In this document: positions 45,356-54,726 of the stretch, one piece after another
How positions within the stretch are numbered: position 1 is the stretch's first letter
Layout: the number at the start of each line of letters is the position of its first letter
Source: Nocardia sp. NBC_00403
GTDB lineage: Bacteria > Actinomycetota > Actinomycetes > Mycobacteriales > Mycobacteriaceae
Direction of reading: 5' to 3'
Length of the DNA: 64,000 bases
Assembly: GCF_036046055.1 (NCBI RefSeq)
Contig: NZ_CP107939.1
Span: 7,502,001-7,566,000 of the forward strand
Program-made: the position numbers and the translations under genes
Notes under the pieces: generated by a model
The model's input: the letters and a program-made list of their open reading frames with translations, nothing else
The model's database searches: none
Told to the model about the DNA's origin: nothing

Positions 45356-46015
45356 GTGAGCTACAGCACACACCCGCCGGGCGGGTCGATGCCCGAGCGT
45401 CCGCTGCTCGGCGTCGGCGCGCCCCTGCTCGGCACGCTCGAGCCGACCGAACGCGCCGATGCCGCCCGTAACCGGCGACTACTGCTGGACGCGGCACAAG
45501 AACTGGTGCGCGAACAAGGGGTGGACAGCCTCACCATGGACGCGCTCGCCAAACGGGCGGGCGTCGGAAAGGGCACCGTTTTCCGTCGGTTCGGCAACCG
45601 GGCGGGGCTCATGACGGCCCTGCTCGACCATTCCGAGGTCAAGTATCAGCAGGGATTCATGTACGGGCCCCCGCCCCTCGGGCCCGGCGCACCACCGCAG
45701 GACCGGTTGATCGCCTTCGGCCGGGCTCGACTACTCGACATCGAGGTCGAGGGCGAGCTGTATCGCGCGGCCGAGACCGGCGAACGGTTCTCCGGACCGC
45801 CCTACCTGTTGCTCAAGGCTCACGTGTCGATGCTGCTGCGGCAGGCCGAGGTCACCGGCGACATCCCATTGCTCGCCGACGCGCTGCTCGGTGCGCTCAG
45901 CGCGGCATTGGTGATGCACCAGATGCACGCCCTCGGCTACTCGCGCGAACAGATCGGCGACAACTGGGCAGCGCTCGTTCGGCGTGTTGTCGCACCGCAA
46001 TCGCCAGTACAGTGA
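45356..46015 (+). CDS. TetR-family transcriptional regulator
   Basis: 219 residues. The DNA-binding domain is AARNRRLLLDAAQELVREQGVDSLTMDALAKRAGVGKGTVFRRFGNRAGLM, starting about residue 36 after a proline-rich extension. The C-terminal ligand domain is helical and unassigned. GTG at 45356 is the outermost start; an ATG at 45389 (MPERPLLG) is also possible. It diverges from the FMN reductase gene and lies 6 bp ahead of nadE, with which it may be cotranscribed. Confidence 0.9.
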   Translation: MSYSTHPPGGSMPERPLLGVGAPLLGTLEPTERADAARNRRLLLDAAQELVREQGVDSLTMDALAKRAGVGKGTVFRRFGNRAGLMTALLDHSEVKYQQGFMYGPPPLGPGAPPQDRLIAFGRARLLDIEVEGELYRAAETGERFSGPPYLLLKAHVSMLLRQAEVTGDIPLLADALLGALSAALVMHQMHALGYSREQIGDNWAALVRRVVAPQSPVQ

Positions 46016-46021
46016 GTTGCC

Positions 46022-46846
46022 ATGCAGTCCTTGCGTGAACAGATCATCGCTGAACTAGGCGTCCAACCGAGCATCGAACCGAAGATCGAGGTGCGCCGCC
46101 GCATCGATTTCCTCAAGGACTACTTGCGTGTCACCCCCGCAACAGGTTTCGTGCTCGGCATCAGTGGCGGCCAGGACAGCGCGCTGGCCGGGCGGCTGTG
46201 TCAGCTGGCCGCCGAGGAGCTGCGCGCCGACGGCATCGAGGCCACTTTCGTCGCGGTGCGGCTGCCCTACGGTGTACAGGCCGACGAGGCCGACGCCAGG
46301 ATCTCGATGAAGTTCGTACAGCCCGACCGCTCGGTGGCGGTCAATGTCCGGCCCGGCGCGAATGCGGTCGCCGCCGAGACCGCGCGCAGTCTCGGTGTGC
46401 CCGACCTGCGCGATTTCGTCCGCGGCAACATCAAGGCGCGCGAACGCATGGTCATCCAGTACGCCATCGCGGGCCAGCAGAACCTGCTTGTCGTCGGCAC
46501 CGACCACGCGGCGGAAGCGGTCACCGGCTTCTTCACCAAATACGGCGACGGCGGCGTGGACATCACCCCACTCACCGGCTTGACCAAACGCCAGGGCGCC
46601 GCTCTCCTCCAAGAGCTCGGCGCACCCGCCGGCATCTGGTCCAAGGTCCCCACGGCCGACCTGGAAGACGACCGCCCCGCCCTCCCCGACGAGGAAGCGC
46701 TCGGCCTGCGCTACACCGAGATCGACGACTACCTCGAAGGCAAAGACGTCACCCCCGAGGTCGCCGCCAAACTGGAAACGATCTTCCGCAACACCCACCA
46801 CAAGCGCACCGTCCCGGTCACCCCCCTCGACACCTGGTGGCGCTGA
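46022..46846 (+). CDS. nadE: Ammonia-dependent NAD+ synthetase
   Basis: 274 residues, the size of the glutaminase-free NadE. The ATP-pyrophosphatase P-loop is [14 protein letters not shown]; further signatures are [37 protein letters not shown] and [11 protein letters not shown]. It amidates deamido-NAD+ with ammonia in the cytoplasm. M. tuberculosis uses the longer glutamine-dependent form, so this may be a second enzyme here. Confidence 0.95.
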   Translation: MQSLREQIIAELGVQPSIEPKIEVRRRIDFLKDYLRVTPATGFVLGISGGQDSALAGRLCQLAAEELRADGIEATFVAVRLPYGVQADEADARISMKFVQPDRSVAVNVRPGANAVAAETARSLGVPDLRDFVRGNIKARERMVIQYAIAGQQNLLVVGTDHAAEAVTGFFTKYGDGGVDITPLTGLTKRQGAALLQELGAPAGIWSKVPTADLEDDRPALPDEEALGLRYTEIDDYLEGKDVTPEVAAKLETIFRNTHHKRTVPVTPLDTWWR

Positions 46847-46937
46847 CAACGACACCGCATGCTGCGGCTCCGACACGGGCGCGGCCGCCATCGAAATCGG
46901 GGAATGGCCGATGGGATGCCGGGTCGAGAAGGTCCGA

Positions 46938-47023
46938 GAACGCAACCACAGCCAGTCCGCACGCCGGAAGTCTGGGCAGACAGGCAACAGCTTCCAACGT
47001 GAAGACTGGCTGTGGTTGCGTTC
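46938..47023. repeat. Perfect 20-bp inverted repeat with 46-bp spacer
   Basis: Arms 46938-46957 (GAACGCAACCACAGCCAGTC) and 47004-47023 are exact reverse complements. They lie within the 319-bp gap between nadE and the convergent moaD. The loop has no ORF. It is too large for an ordinary terminator; options are a structured RNA, a miniature mobile-element relic, or a replication/recombination signal. No direct flanking repeats were seen. The rest of the gap shows nothing recognisable. Confidence 0.8.
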
Positions 47024-47165
47024 CAAGCATTTTCGGTGACGAGGTAGTCGAATGGCGATTGGTTCGGGGTGGACCCGCCATATCACTGCGCTCGCGTGAG
47101 CTGTGAATGTTGTGGCGGGGATGACGTGGATGGGGACGGGCTGGGGTGCGAGTGGGGGCGGGGTT

Positions 47166-47408
47166 TCAGCCGCCCGCGAACGGGGGGAGGACATCCACGC
47201 GAGGGGTGAGGGGGGTGGAGGGGTCGCGGGTTAGTTCGTCGCCTATCAGGTAAGCGCAGACGGCGAGCATTTTGTCCAGGTTGGGGCCGTAGGACTCGGC
47301 CAGGGTGGTGCGCAGGTCCGCGATGGTTGCGTCAGCGGGGAAGTCGAGGGTTTCTTTGTCTTTGCCGACGGCGTCGGCGATTGCGGCGAAATAGCGGATC
47401 TCAACCAC
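47166..47408 (-). CDS. moaD: MoaD/ThiS-family sulfur carrier
   Basis: 80 residues from GTG at 47408: beta-grasp fold ([39 protein letters not shown]) ending in the Gly-Gly tail that is thiocarboxylated. It is the small subunit of molybdopterin synthase, paired with MoaE at 50952. The start overlaps the moaA stop by 8 bp, so it is translated after moaA. Confidence 0.9.
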   Translation of the reverse strand: MVEIRYFAAIADAVGKDKETLDFPADATIADLRTTLAESYGPNLDKMLAVCAYLIGDELTRDPSTPLTPRVDVLPPFAGG

Positions 47409-48459
47409 CGATGGCTCCCATCGTGCGTTCCGGAGGGACGAAGTCGGCGGCGTCGATGCCGTGGCCTGCCCATTTGTTCCACATGGCGCCGCGCCAGATG
47501 GTGGCGATCTCGCTGTCGTCGGCGCCGGAGCGCAATGCCTCACGCAGATCGAATTCCTGGTCGCTGAACAGGCAGGAACGGAGCATGCCGTCGGCGGTGA
47601 GGCGGGTGCGGTCACAGGTGTCGCAGAACTTGCGGGTGACGGTGGCGATGATGCCGACCGTCGCGGGGCCGCCGTCGACCAGCCAGGTTTCGGCGGGAGC
47701 CGACGGGTCCGACCGGCCTGCCGCGGTGAGGTCGAAGCGGGCGCCGAGCACATCGAGGAGTTCGGCGGCGGTCACCATATTGGCGCGCGCCCACTCGTGG
47801 TCGGCGTCGAGCGGCATCTCCTCGATGAAGCGCAGCTCACATTCCTCGTCCAGACACCAGCGCAGCAGATCGGCCGCACCGGGCAGGGTTTCGCGCATCA
47901 GAACAGCGTTCACCTTCATCGGTGCCAGGCCCGCGTCCCGTGCCGCGCGAATGCCTGCGAAGACCGACTCGAGGCGGTCGCGGCGAGTCAGCTTGGCGAA
48001 GCCGAGCCGGTCGACGGTATCCAGCGAAACATTCACCCGACTCAGCCCGGCCGCCGCCAGACCGCGCGCGCGATGGGCGAGACCGACACCGTTGGTCGTC
48101 ATGGCCAGCGGGGTCCCGGGTAAGCGTTCATGACAACCGGCGATGATCCGTTCGAGGTCGCGCCGCAACAGCGGCTCGCCGCCGGTGAAGCGCACCTCGC
48201 GCACCCCGAGTTCCCGCACGGCCAGCGCGACCAGCCGCACGATCTCCTCGACGGTCAGCAACTCCTCGTGCGGAATCGCGGGCAGCCCCTCCTCGGGCAT
48301 GCAATATGTGCAGCGCAGTGAACATTTCTCGGTGATAGACACCCGCAGATCGCGGGCGGTACGACCGAATCGGTCCACCAGGAACGGCGTGTCGGGGCGT
48401 CCATCGAGCGAGGGCCGCCCAGACCGCACGGCGGGAATCCCCATCTGGACCAACGTCAC
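47401..48459 (-). CDS. moaA: GTP 3',8-cyclase MoaA
   Basis: 352 residues. Radical-SAM cluster motif [11 protein letters not shown]-binding FTGGEPLL, the C-terminal substrate cluster [19 protein letters not shown], and the final Gly-Gly needed for activity. It performs the first step of molybdenum cofactor biosynthesis. It diverges from moeA over 139 bp and forms a two-gene operon with moaD. Confidence 0.95.
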   Translation of the reverse strand: MTLVQMGIPAVRSGRPSLDGRPDTPFLVDRFGRTARDLRVSITEKCSLRCTYCMPEEGLPAIPHEELLTVEEIVRLVALAVRELGVREVRFTGGEPLLRRDLERIIAGCHERLPGTPLAMTTNGVGLAHRARGLAAAGLSRVNVSLDTVDRLGFAKLTRRDRLESVFAGIRAARDAGLAPMKVNAVLMRETLPGAADLLRWCLDEECELRFIEEMPLDADHEWARANMVTAAELLDVLGARFDLTAAGRSDPSAPAETWLVDGGPATVGIIATVTRKFCDTCDRTRLTADGMLRSCLFSDQEFDLREALRSGADDSEIATIWRGAMWNKWAGHGIDAADFVPPERTMGAIGG

Positions 48460-48598
48460 CTCTCTATTATGACCGCTCTACCAGCGTCGCCTAGGGCCGG
48501 ACCACACCAACTCGACCTCACAAACACCGAGATCAGCGCGTGAGCGTTCGTGCGAAGCGACAAGAGAACTCGAAGGGGTCGGCGATTAGGCTGACCGC

Positions 48599-49804
48599 AT
48601 GACCTCTCGGCCCGCCACGTCCCAGGTCCGGTCCGTCGACGACTACCGGGACGCCATCGAACAGCTGCTGCGACCGCTGGCGGCGCGCACGGGCGAATCC
48701 GCCCCGGTGCCCGCGGCGCTGGGCAGGCAGTTGGCCGCGGATGTCCACTCGCCGGTCGACCTGCCGGTCTTCCGCAACTCCGCGATGGACGGGTACGCGG
48801 TGCGGTCGGAGTCCGTCGTGGTCGCCCCGGTGGTACTGCCGGTCGCGGGTGTCGTCGCGGCAGGCAATCCCGGTGCGACGCCGTTGCCACCCGGTGCCGC
48901 GATGAAGGTGATGACGGGTGCGCCGATTCCGCCCGGCGCGGACTGCGTGGTTCCAGTGGAGGACGTGCACGCCGACGGCGCGACGGTGACCATCGAACGC
49001 GGCCGCAGCGCAGGCGAATTCGTGCGGGAGCCCGGCACCGACGTGCGCACCGGCGAGCTGCTGGTTGCGGCCGGAACCAGGCTCGCACCCAGGCATATCG
49101 CGGCACTTGCCGCCGTCGGTCTGCCTTCGGTGCCGGTATTACGGCCCATCCGCGCGGCGGTGCTGACCACCGGCGACGAGCTCGTCCCCGCCGGGACACC
49201 ACTGCAGCCGGGGCAGATCTACAACTCCAATGGCATCGCACTCGCCGCGGCGCTGACCGCGAACGGCGTGCTGGTCACCGCCGTCGAGCACAGTACCGAC
49301 GACCCCGGAGCTTTCCGCCGATTGCTTACTGCCGCAATGGAATCCGCCGATATCGTGTTCACCTCCGGCGGCGTGTCCAAGGGTGATTTCGAAGTGGTCA
49401 AGGAGGTGCTGCAACCGCTCGGCGGGCAATTCGGCTCGATAGCGGTGCAGCCGGGCGGCCCACAGGGCCTGACCGTCGTCGACGGCGTTCCGGTACTGAG
49501 CTTCCCCGGCAATCCGGTCAGCACCATGGTGTCCTTCGAGGTGTTCGCCAGGCCGATCCTGCGCAGGCTTGCAGGACTACCCGAGGTCTGCACCCGTGAA
49601 TTGCCGCTGCTGGAACCGGTGAAATCGCCGTCGGGGCGGCGGCAGTTCCTGCGTGGCCGGGTGACCGACGCGGGCGTCGAGGCCGTCTCCGGTCCGGGAT
49701 CGCACCTCATCGCCGGAATGGCATGGGCGGAGGTACTGATCGATATCCCGGCGGAGGCGACCTCGGTCCCGGCCGGCACGACCGTGCTCGTCCGATCGCT
49801 GTGA
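48599..49804 (+). CDS. moeA: Molybdopterin molybdenumtransferase MoeA
   Basis: 401 residues with the MoeA order: PVFRNSAMDGYAVRS, MKVMTGAPIPPGADCVVPVEDV, the MPT-binding AAVLTTGDELVPAGTPLQPGQIYNSN, FTSGGVSKGDFEVVKEVL, and VLSFPGNPVSTMVSFEVFARP. It inserts molybdate into adenylylated molybdopterin. First gene of moeA-moaCB-moaE. Confidence 0.95.
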   Translation: MTSRPATSQVRSVDDYRDAIEQLLRPLAARTGESAPVPAALGRQLAADVHSPVDLPVFRNSAMDGYAVRSESVVVAPVVLPVAGVVAAGNPGATPLPPGAAMKVMTGAPIPPGADCVVPVEDVHADGATVTIERGRSAGEFVREPGTDVRTGELLVAAGTRLAPRHIAALAAVGLPSVPVLRPIRAAVLTTGDELVPAGTPLQPGQIYNSNGIALAAALTANGVLVTAVEHSTDDPGAFRRLLTAAMESADIVFTSGGVSKGDFEVVKEVLQPLGGQFGSIAVQPGGPQGLTVVDGVPVLSFPGNPVSTMVSFEVFARPILRRLAGLPEVCTRELPLLEPVKSPSGRRQFLRGRVTDAGVEAVSGPGSHLIAGMAWAEVLIDIPAEATSVPAGTTVLVRSL

Positions 49805-49882
49805 ACGCCGACGCCCGATCACGTGACGGTGGCACGGAGGTCCCTTCGCCCGCCGCGGCACCGCTGTGCCAATGTGGACATC

Positions 49883-50965
49883 ATGAGTGAGTTGTCGCAT
49901 GTCGACCGCGAGGGTCGCGCCCGCATGGTCGATGTGAGCGCGAAGGCCGACACCACCAGGATCGCCGTCGCGGCCGGTGAGCTGCAGACCACTGCCGAGG
50001 TGGTGGCGCTGGTGCGAGCCGACGACATGCCGAAGGCCGATGTGCTGTCCACGGCCAGGATCGCGGGCATCGCGGGCGCGAAGAAGACCTCGGAACTCAT
50101 CCCGCTCTGCCATCAGCTCGCGCTCTCGTCGGTCAAGGTGGAGTTCGCATTCACCGACACCACCATCACGATCGAGGCCACCGCGAAGACCAAAGGCCCC
50201 ACCGGCGTCGAGATGGAGGCCCTCACTGCGGTCGCCGTCGCCGGGCTCACCCTGCACGACATGGTGAAGGCAGTCGACCCCGCCGCGACCCTCAACGGCG
50301 TGCGACTGCTCACCAAAGAAGGTGGGAAGCACGGACATTGGGTACGTGCCGATGACGAAGCGGCGCAATCCCGTGCGGCAGGACCGGTTCCGCCCGCTGA
50401 AAGCGACCTGCAGCAGGTGTCCAGCAGAGCCCACGCGACAGAGATTCCGAGTGACACAGCGCAGCAAGCTATTTCGGATGCCGAGCCTCGCTCGGCCGTG
50501 GTAGTGGTCGCCTCGACCGGCGTCGCGGCGGGCAGCCGAATCGACACCACCGGGCCCGTACTCACGCAATGGCTCACCGAACTCGGCTTCGCGGTACGCG
50601 GACCGCTGGTCTACGCCGACGCCGAAATCGCCGTCGGCCTCGCCGACGCGCTGCGTCTCGCGCCGGCGCTGGTGATCACCACCGGTGGAACCGGCGCCTC
50701 CCCCACCGATGCGACGCCGGAGGCGACGCTGGCCGTCATCGATCGCGAGCTCCCCGGCGTCGCCGAGGCGATCAGGCAGCGCGGCACCGCGAAATTCCCC
50801 CTCGCCGCGCTCAGTCGCGGCGTCGCGGGATTGGCGGGCCGCTCGGTGATCGCGAACCTGCCCGGTTCGCCCGGCGGAGTGAAAGACGGTATGGCGGTGC
50901 TCGAGCCGCTATTGGATCATCTGCTCGCGCAAGTAGCAGGAGGCGGCAGCCATGACAACCAGTGA
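49883..50965 (+). CDS. moaC: Bifunctional MoaC-MogA/MoaB fusion protein
   Basis: 360 residues. Residues 1-160 are MoaC (cyclic pyranopterin monophosphate synthase): SHVDREGRARMVDVSAKADT, SELIPLCHQLALS, GVEMEALTAVAVAGLTLHDMVKAVD. A linker of about 45 residues follows. Residues 205-360 are a MogA/MoaB adenylyltransferase domain with ALVITTGGTGASPTDATPEATLAVI and NLPGSPGGVKDGM. The two steps are early and late in the pathway, so fusion is for gene economy rather than direct channelling. ATG at 49883 starts the MoaC family N-terminus. Confidence 0.93.
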   Translation: MSELSHVDREGRARMVDVSAKADTTRIAVAAGELQTTAEVVALVRADDMPKADVLSTARIAGIAGAKKTSELIPLCHQLALSSVKVEFAFTDTTITIEATAKTKGPTGVEMEALTAVAVAGLTLHDMVKAVDPAATLNGVRLLTKEGGKHGHWVRADDEAAQSRAAGPVPPAESDLQQVSSRAHATEIPSDTAQQAISDAEPRSAVVVVASTGVAAGSRIDTTGPVLTQWLTELGFAVRGPLVYADAEIAVGLADALRLAPALVITTGGTGASPTDATPEATLAVIDRELPGVAEAIRQRGTAKFPLAALSRGVAGLAGRSVIANLPGSPGGVKDGMAVLEPLLDHLLAQVAGGGSHDNQ

Positions 50966-51389
50966 ACACGCGGCCGTGCGCCTCGCGGCCATCAGCGATC
51001 AGCCGCTGAATCCCGCGGAGGTCGAGGCGGCGGTCACCGGACCCGAGCACGGGGCCGTCGTGGTGTTCACCGGCAAGGTCCGCAATCACGATGGCGGACA
51101 AGCCGTTTCCGCGCTGGAATACTCGGCCCATCCCGAAGCCGAACGGTTCCTGCGGAACTGCTGCACCGAACTGGCCGCATCCTCCGGCCTTCCGGTCGCC
51201 GCCGTGCACCGCATCGGTGCACTGACCGTCGGCGATCTCGCGATCGTCGTCGCAGTCGCGGCGCCGCACCGCGCCGAGGCGTTCGCCGCCTGTGCGGAAT
51301 TAGTGGACCGGATCAAACACGAGGTACCGATCTGGAAGCGCCAGTTATTTGCCGACGGCCTATCGGAATGGGTCAACGCCTGCGGGTAA
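50952..51389 (+). CDS. moaE: Molybdopterin synthase large subunit MoaE
   Basis: 145 residues: GAVVVFTGKVRNHDGGQAVSALEYSAHPEAERFL, AVHRIGALTVGDLAIVVAVAAPHRAEAFAAC and HEVPIWKRQLFADG with the catalytic lysines. It converts precursor Z to molybdopterin with MoaD thiocarboxylate. Overlaps the moaC-mog stop by 14 bp. Confidence 0.95.
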   Translation: MTTSEHAAVRLAAISDQPLNPAEVEAAVTGPEHGAVVVFTGKVRNHDGGQAVSALEYSAHPEAERFLRNCCTELAASSGLPVAAVHRIGALTVGDLAIVVAVAAPHRAEAFAACAELVDRIKHEVPIWKRQLFADGLSEWVNACG

Positions 51390-51763
51390 GCGGTCCCGGA
51401 TTTACCTCTTCGTCATGCGATTGGCGATGCCGAATCAACATGCCGGCGATAGCGTTTCCACTGTGGGTGACGCTGCGACAGCAGGAACTAGATAACAGAC
51501 GTATTCGACGCTGGATTTGTTCGGGCGAATGAGGTTGGCACCCAGCATCCCAACCTTTCCAACCCTTCGAGGGAGCCGGGGCGGCGGATGACGTTTCGTC
51601 AGCCTGGTCGACAAGTCGGCGCGGGCGTTGACGGAATTTCATCCACGATGAACATCGAGGGGTTGGGTTGACGCTGACGCCTTCCATCTCGGGCGGACCG
51701 GGGGTATGCGGGGCGGATGAGGAATACGGCCCGGCAGACATCCGCTCTGTGCAGTTCTTGCTC
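51390..51763. other. Intergenic, no gene seen
   Basis: 374 bp between the convergent moaE and the SARP/AfsR-like gene. Open frames here are short, overlap each other on both strands and have no recognisable motif or strong terminator. Confidence 0.6.
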
Positions 51764-54571
51764 TCAGCGTTCCTGCGGAAGCGAAACATGGGAGTTGAGA
51801 GCAAGATCGGCGCGTGTCCGGGCGTCGGCGGACCAGTGCGCGGCGTTCCACTGGTCGGCGATGACGGCGGCCCTGGCGAAGTGGGCGGCGGCCTCGTCGC
51901 CTCGGCTCGGGCCGAGCGCCTCGTGGAGAGCGCGCACGTCGGCCAGGTGGTCGCCGAGCGTGCCGTCGTTGAGCCAGGTCGCCGCCAGCGCGAGGCGGAG
52001 GAAGCCCGCGGCGTGCACCGATCCGGCGCGTTCCATGCGTTCGGTGGCCTCGGCGTAGAGGCGCTCGGCGTCGGCGAACCGGCCCTCGATGAGCACCAGC
52101 GACGCCAGCGCGATCTCGGCGGCGCCGGTCGCCTCCGGCATCCGGTAGGCGCGGGCGAGGTCGAGCACCTCCCCGGTCAGGCGGCGCATGGTCGCCGGGT
52201 CGTTGGCCGCAGCGGCGTTCGCGGCCTGGTTGAGCAGCCCTGTCACGCGGTAGACGGGCAGGTCGTGCTCGACACCGATCTCCACCAGCTCACGGGAGTA
52301 CTCCTCCCGCCCGGATTCGCGCGCGAGGACCAGCAGCGCCGCGGCCCGGAGACGGGGAGCGGTGGCGAGGTCAAGCGCTTCCCGCGCCGCCGCCACGACT
52401 GTCGGATCGCCCTCGCCCACCAGCTCGTGGGCGTACGCGATGAGGAGGTGGGACCGCACGTCGGGAGCGAGGCCGGGCCGCTCGAGCAGGCGGTTGAGGC
52501 GGTCGACGATGGGACGGTCGACCATGCCGTAGGTGCGGGCCTGCCAGGGGGTGGGTTCGGTCCAGGCGGTGAACGCGGCGATCATCAGGTCGTCGCGCCC
52601 GATCGAGTCGGCGTACTCCACGGCCTGCTCGCGCGTGTCCCTGGCCGCAGCGATGGCCCCGGCCCTGACCTGCGCGCGCAGCAGCCTGCCGAGCAGGCCG
52701 ACGCGCTCGTCCGGTTCGGTGGAGTTGGTGACGGCGTCGGTGAGGAGCGCGGCCGCCACGTCGTGGGCGTAGCGTGCCTCGGCCAGCTCGGCGGCCCGCA
52801 CGCAATAGCCGACGGCCTTCGGTGATCCCGCTCGCGCATAGTGGTGGGCGAGTGCCGCGACGTCGCTGGTGCCCTCCAGGGCCGCGGCGATCCGGGCGTG
52901 CATCCTGGTGGTCCGCACCCGGCTGACATCGGTGACCAGCGTGTCCCTGACCAGCGCGTGAACGAACCGGACACGCCCGGGCCCTGGCTCGTCGAGCAAT
53001 CCGGCGATGACGCCCGCATCCAGCGCGTCGAGCACGCCGTCCTCGTCGGTGTCGGCGGCCTGTACGAGCACCTCCACCGAGCTTTCCCTGCCGGCCACCG
53101 CCGCCAGCCGCAGGACGGACACGCCGCTCTCGGGCAGCCGTGCGAGCCGACGCCGCAGCACGTCCCGTACGCCCTCGGGGACCTCGGAGAGCGCGATCAG
53201 CGCGCCCTCGCCGTTGAGCAGCCGCGCGCTCTCCCGCACATAGAACGGGTTGCCGCCGGTCCGCTCGGCGATCCCGGCCACGGTCGCGTCATTGGCCTCG
53301 CACTCGGCGCGTACGAGCTCCGCGACGGCGTCGCGATCGAGTCCGGGCAGGTCCAGCCGGAGGGGCGCGGTGCGGGCGAGGGACCCGAGCGTTGCGGTGA
53401 GGCGCTCGCTTTCGTCCACGCGGTACGCCGCGACGAGCAAGATTGGGGCCCGCGCGTCGACGCCGCCGCCGAGCAGTTCCAGCGTGGCGGCGTCCGCCCA
53501 GTGCAGGTCGTCCAGAACGACGGCGACCGGACGGTCGTCGGCGGCCGCCGAGAGCCAATTCCACACGGCCTGCCGCAGCCGGAACCGCCCGGCCGCCGCG
53601 TCACCGTTCACCGTCGCGGAGTCGGAGAGCAGTGGCGCCAGGTCGTCCGCGAACTCCCCCGGCGGAACGCTCACGGCCACCTTTCGCAGGGCCTCGACCC
53701 ACGCCCACGCGGGCGGGGCGCTGTCCACGTCGGGACAGCGTCCGGCGGCCACGAGCCACCCGTCCTGTCCGAGTCGCGCGCCGAGGTGCTCCAGCAGCGT
53801 CGACTTACCCAGGCCCGCCTCCCCGGTGACGAGCGCGACACGTGCCCCATCAGCGACGGCCTCCCCGGCGGCTGCCATCAGCGCCGAAAGCTCGCTCTCC
53901 CGCCCCACGAACGTTGTCGCGCCGGACTGGTTGTTCGGGGGCGGCGGCACGGTGGCCAGGGACCGGGGTGTAACTGCAAGGGGCGGGGGGACGGCCGCGC
54001 GGAGGACGTCCGTGCGTTGGGTGAGGATCGCCGCTTCCAGGGCCACGAGGTCCGGGCTGGGGTCGAGGCCCAGCTCGTCGGCGAAGGTGGCGCGGGCGCG
54101 GCGGAGCGCGGTCAGGGCGTCGGCCTGGCGGCCGCTGCTCCACAGCGCGAGGGCGTGCAGGCGCCAGCCCTCCTCGCGCAGGGGATCGTCGCGAGTGAGG
54201 CTCTCCGTCTCGGGCACCACCGTCGCGGGATGGCCGAGCCGCAGGCCCGCCGCGATGTGCAGTTCGCGGGCGACCAGACGCAGCTCGTTCAGCCGGGCGG
54301 TCTCGGCGACCACCCACGGCTCGTCGGCGAATTCGGCGAACGCGGGTCCCCGCCACAGCGCCAGCGCCTCGTCCAGCCGGGCGCGGGCGTCACGGGGATC
54401 GGCGAGCGTGCGGGCCTGGTCGAGCAGCTGCTCGAAGCGCCATGCGTCCACCGCCTCCTGCGGCAGCCGCAATGCGTAGCCGGGCGACGCGCTCACCAGC
54501 AGGCGGGCCGGGGTGCGCGGCGGGCGGGCGGGTTCCAGCAGGCGGCGCAGGTTGGACACGTACGCCTGCAA
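51764..54571 (-). CDS. AfsR/SARP-like regulator lacking its N-terminal DNA-binding domain (BTAD-NTPase-TPR)
   Basis: 935 residues from TTG at 54571 (LQAYVSNLRR). Residues 1-180 form the bacterial transcriptional activator domain (YVSNLRRLLEP, LDEALALWRGPAFAEFADEPWV, DELGLDPSPDLVALE). An NTPase domain follows (VALVTGEAGLGKSTLLEHLGARL; VVLDDLHWAD), then a long TPR-like helical C-terminus. Upstream in frame only VEDLWRGEPPARALAS of the usual OmpR-type winged helix survives; before that the frame reads into unrelated sequence abutting the CobW gene. The DNA-binding domain thus appears deleted, so the product is either non-functional or acts without DNA binding. Confidence 0.75.
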   Translation of the reverse strand: MQAYVSNLRRLLEPARPPRTPARLLVSASPGYALRLPQEAVDAWRFEQLLDQARTLADPRDARARLDEALALWRGPAFAEFADEPWVVAETARLNELRLVARELHIAAGLRLGHPATVVPETESLTRDDPLREEGWRLHALALWSSGRQADALTALRRARATFADELGLDPSPDLVALEAAILTQRTDVLRAAVPPPLAVTPRSLATVPPPPNNQSGATTFVGRESELSALMAAAGEAVADGARVALVTGEAGLGKSTLLEHLGARLGQDGWLVAAGRCPDVDSAPPAWAWVEALRKVAVSVPPGEFADDLAPLLSDSATVNGDAAAGRFRLRQAVWNWLSAAADDRPVAVVLDDLHWADAATLELLGGGVDARAPILLVAAYRVDESERLTATLGSLARTAPLRLDLPGLDRDAVAELVRAECEANDATVAGIAERTGGNPFYVRESARLLNGEGALIALSEVPEGVRDVLRRRLARLPESGVSVLRLAAVAGRESSVEVLVQAADTDEDGVLDALDAGVIAGLLDEPGPGRVRFVHALVRDTLVTDVSRVRTTRMHARIAAALEGTSDVAALAHHYARAGSPKAVGYCVRAAELAEARYAHDVAAALLTDAVTNSTEPDERVGLLGRLLRAQVRAGAIAAARDTREQAVEYADSIGRDDLMIAAFTAWTEPTPWQARTYGMVDRPIVDRLNRLLERPGLAPDVRSHLLIAYAHELVGEGDPTVVAAAREALDLATAPRLRAAALLVLARESGREEYSRELVEIGVEHDLPVYRVTGLLNQAANAAAANDPATMRRLTGEVLDLARAYRMPEATGAAEIALASLVLIEGRFADAERLYAEATERMERAGSVHAAGFLRLALAATWLNDGTLGDHLADVRALHEALGPSRGDEAAAHFARAAVIADQWNAAHWSADARTRADLALNSHVSLPQER

Positions 54572-54726
54572 CGACGCCAGGGCGCGCGCGGGCGGTTCGC
54601 CGCGCCACAGGTCCTCGACCCCGCCGCCGCTGGCGAGCGCGTGTCCGCAGCGAGCCGCGTCCGCCGTGGCCGACGTGCCCGCGGACGGGAATGTATCGCC
54701 GAATGTGGTGGCGCGCAGACATGAAC

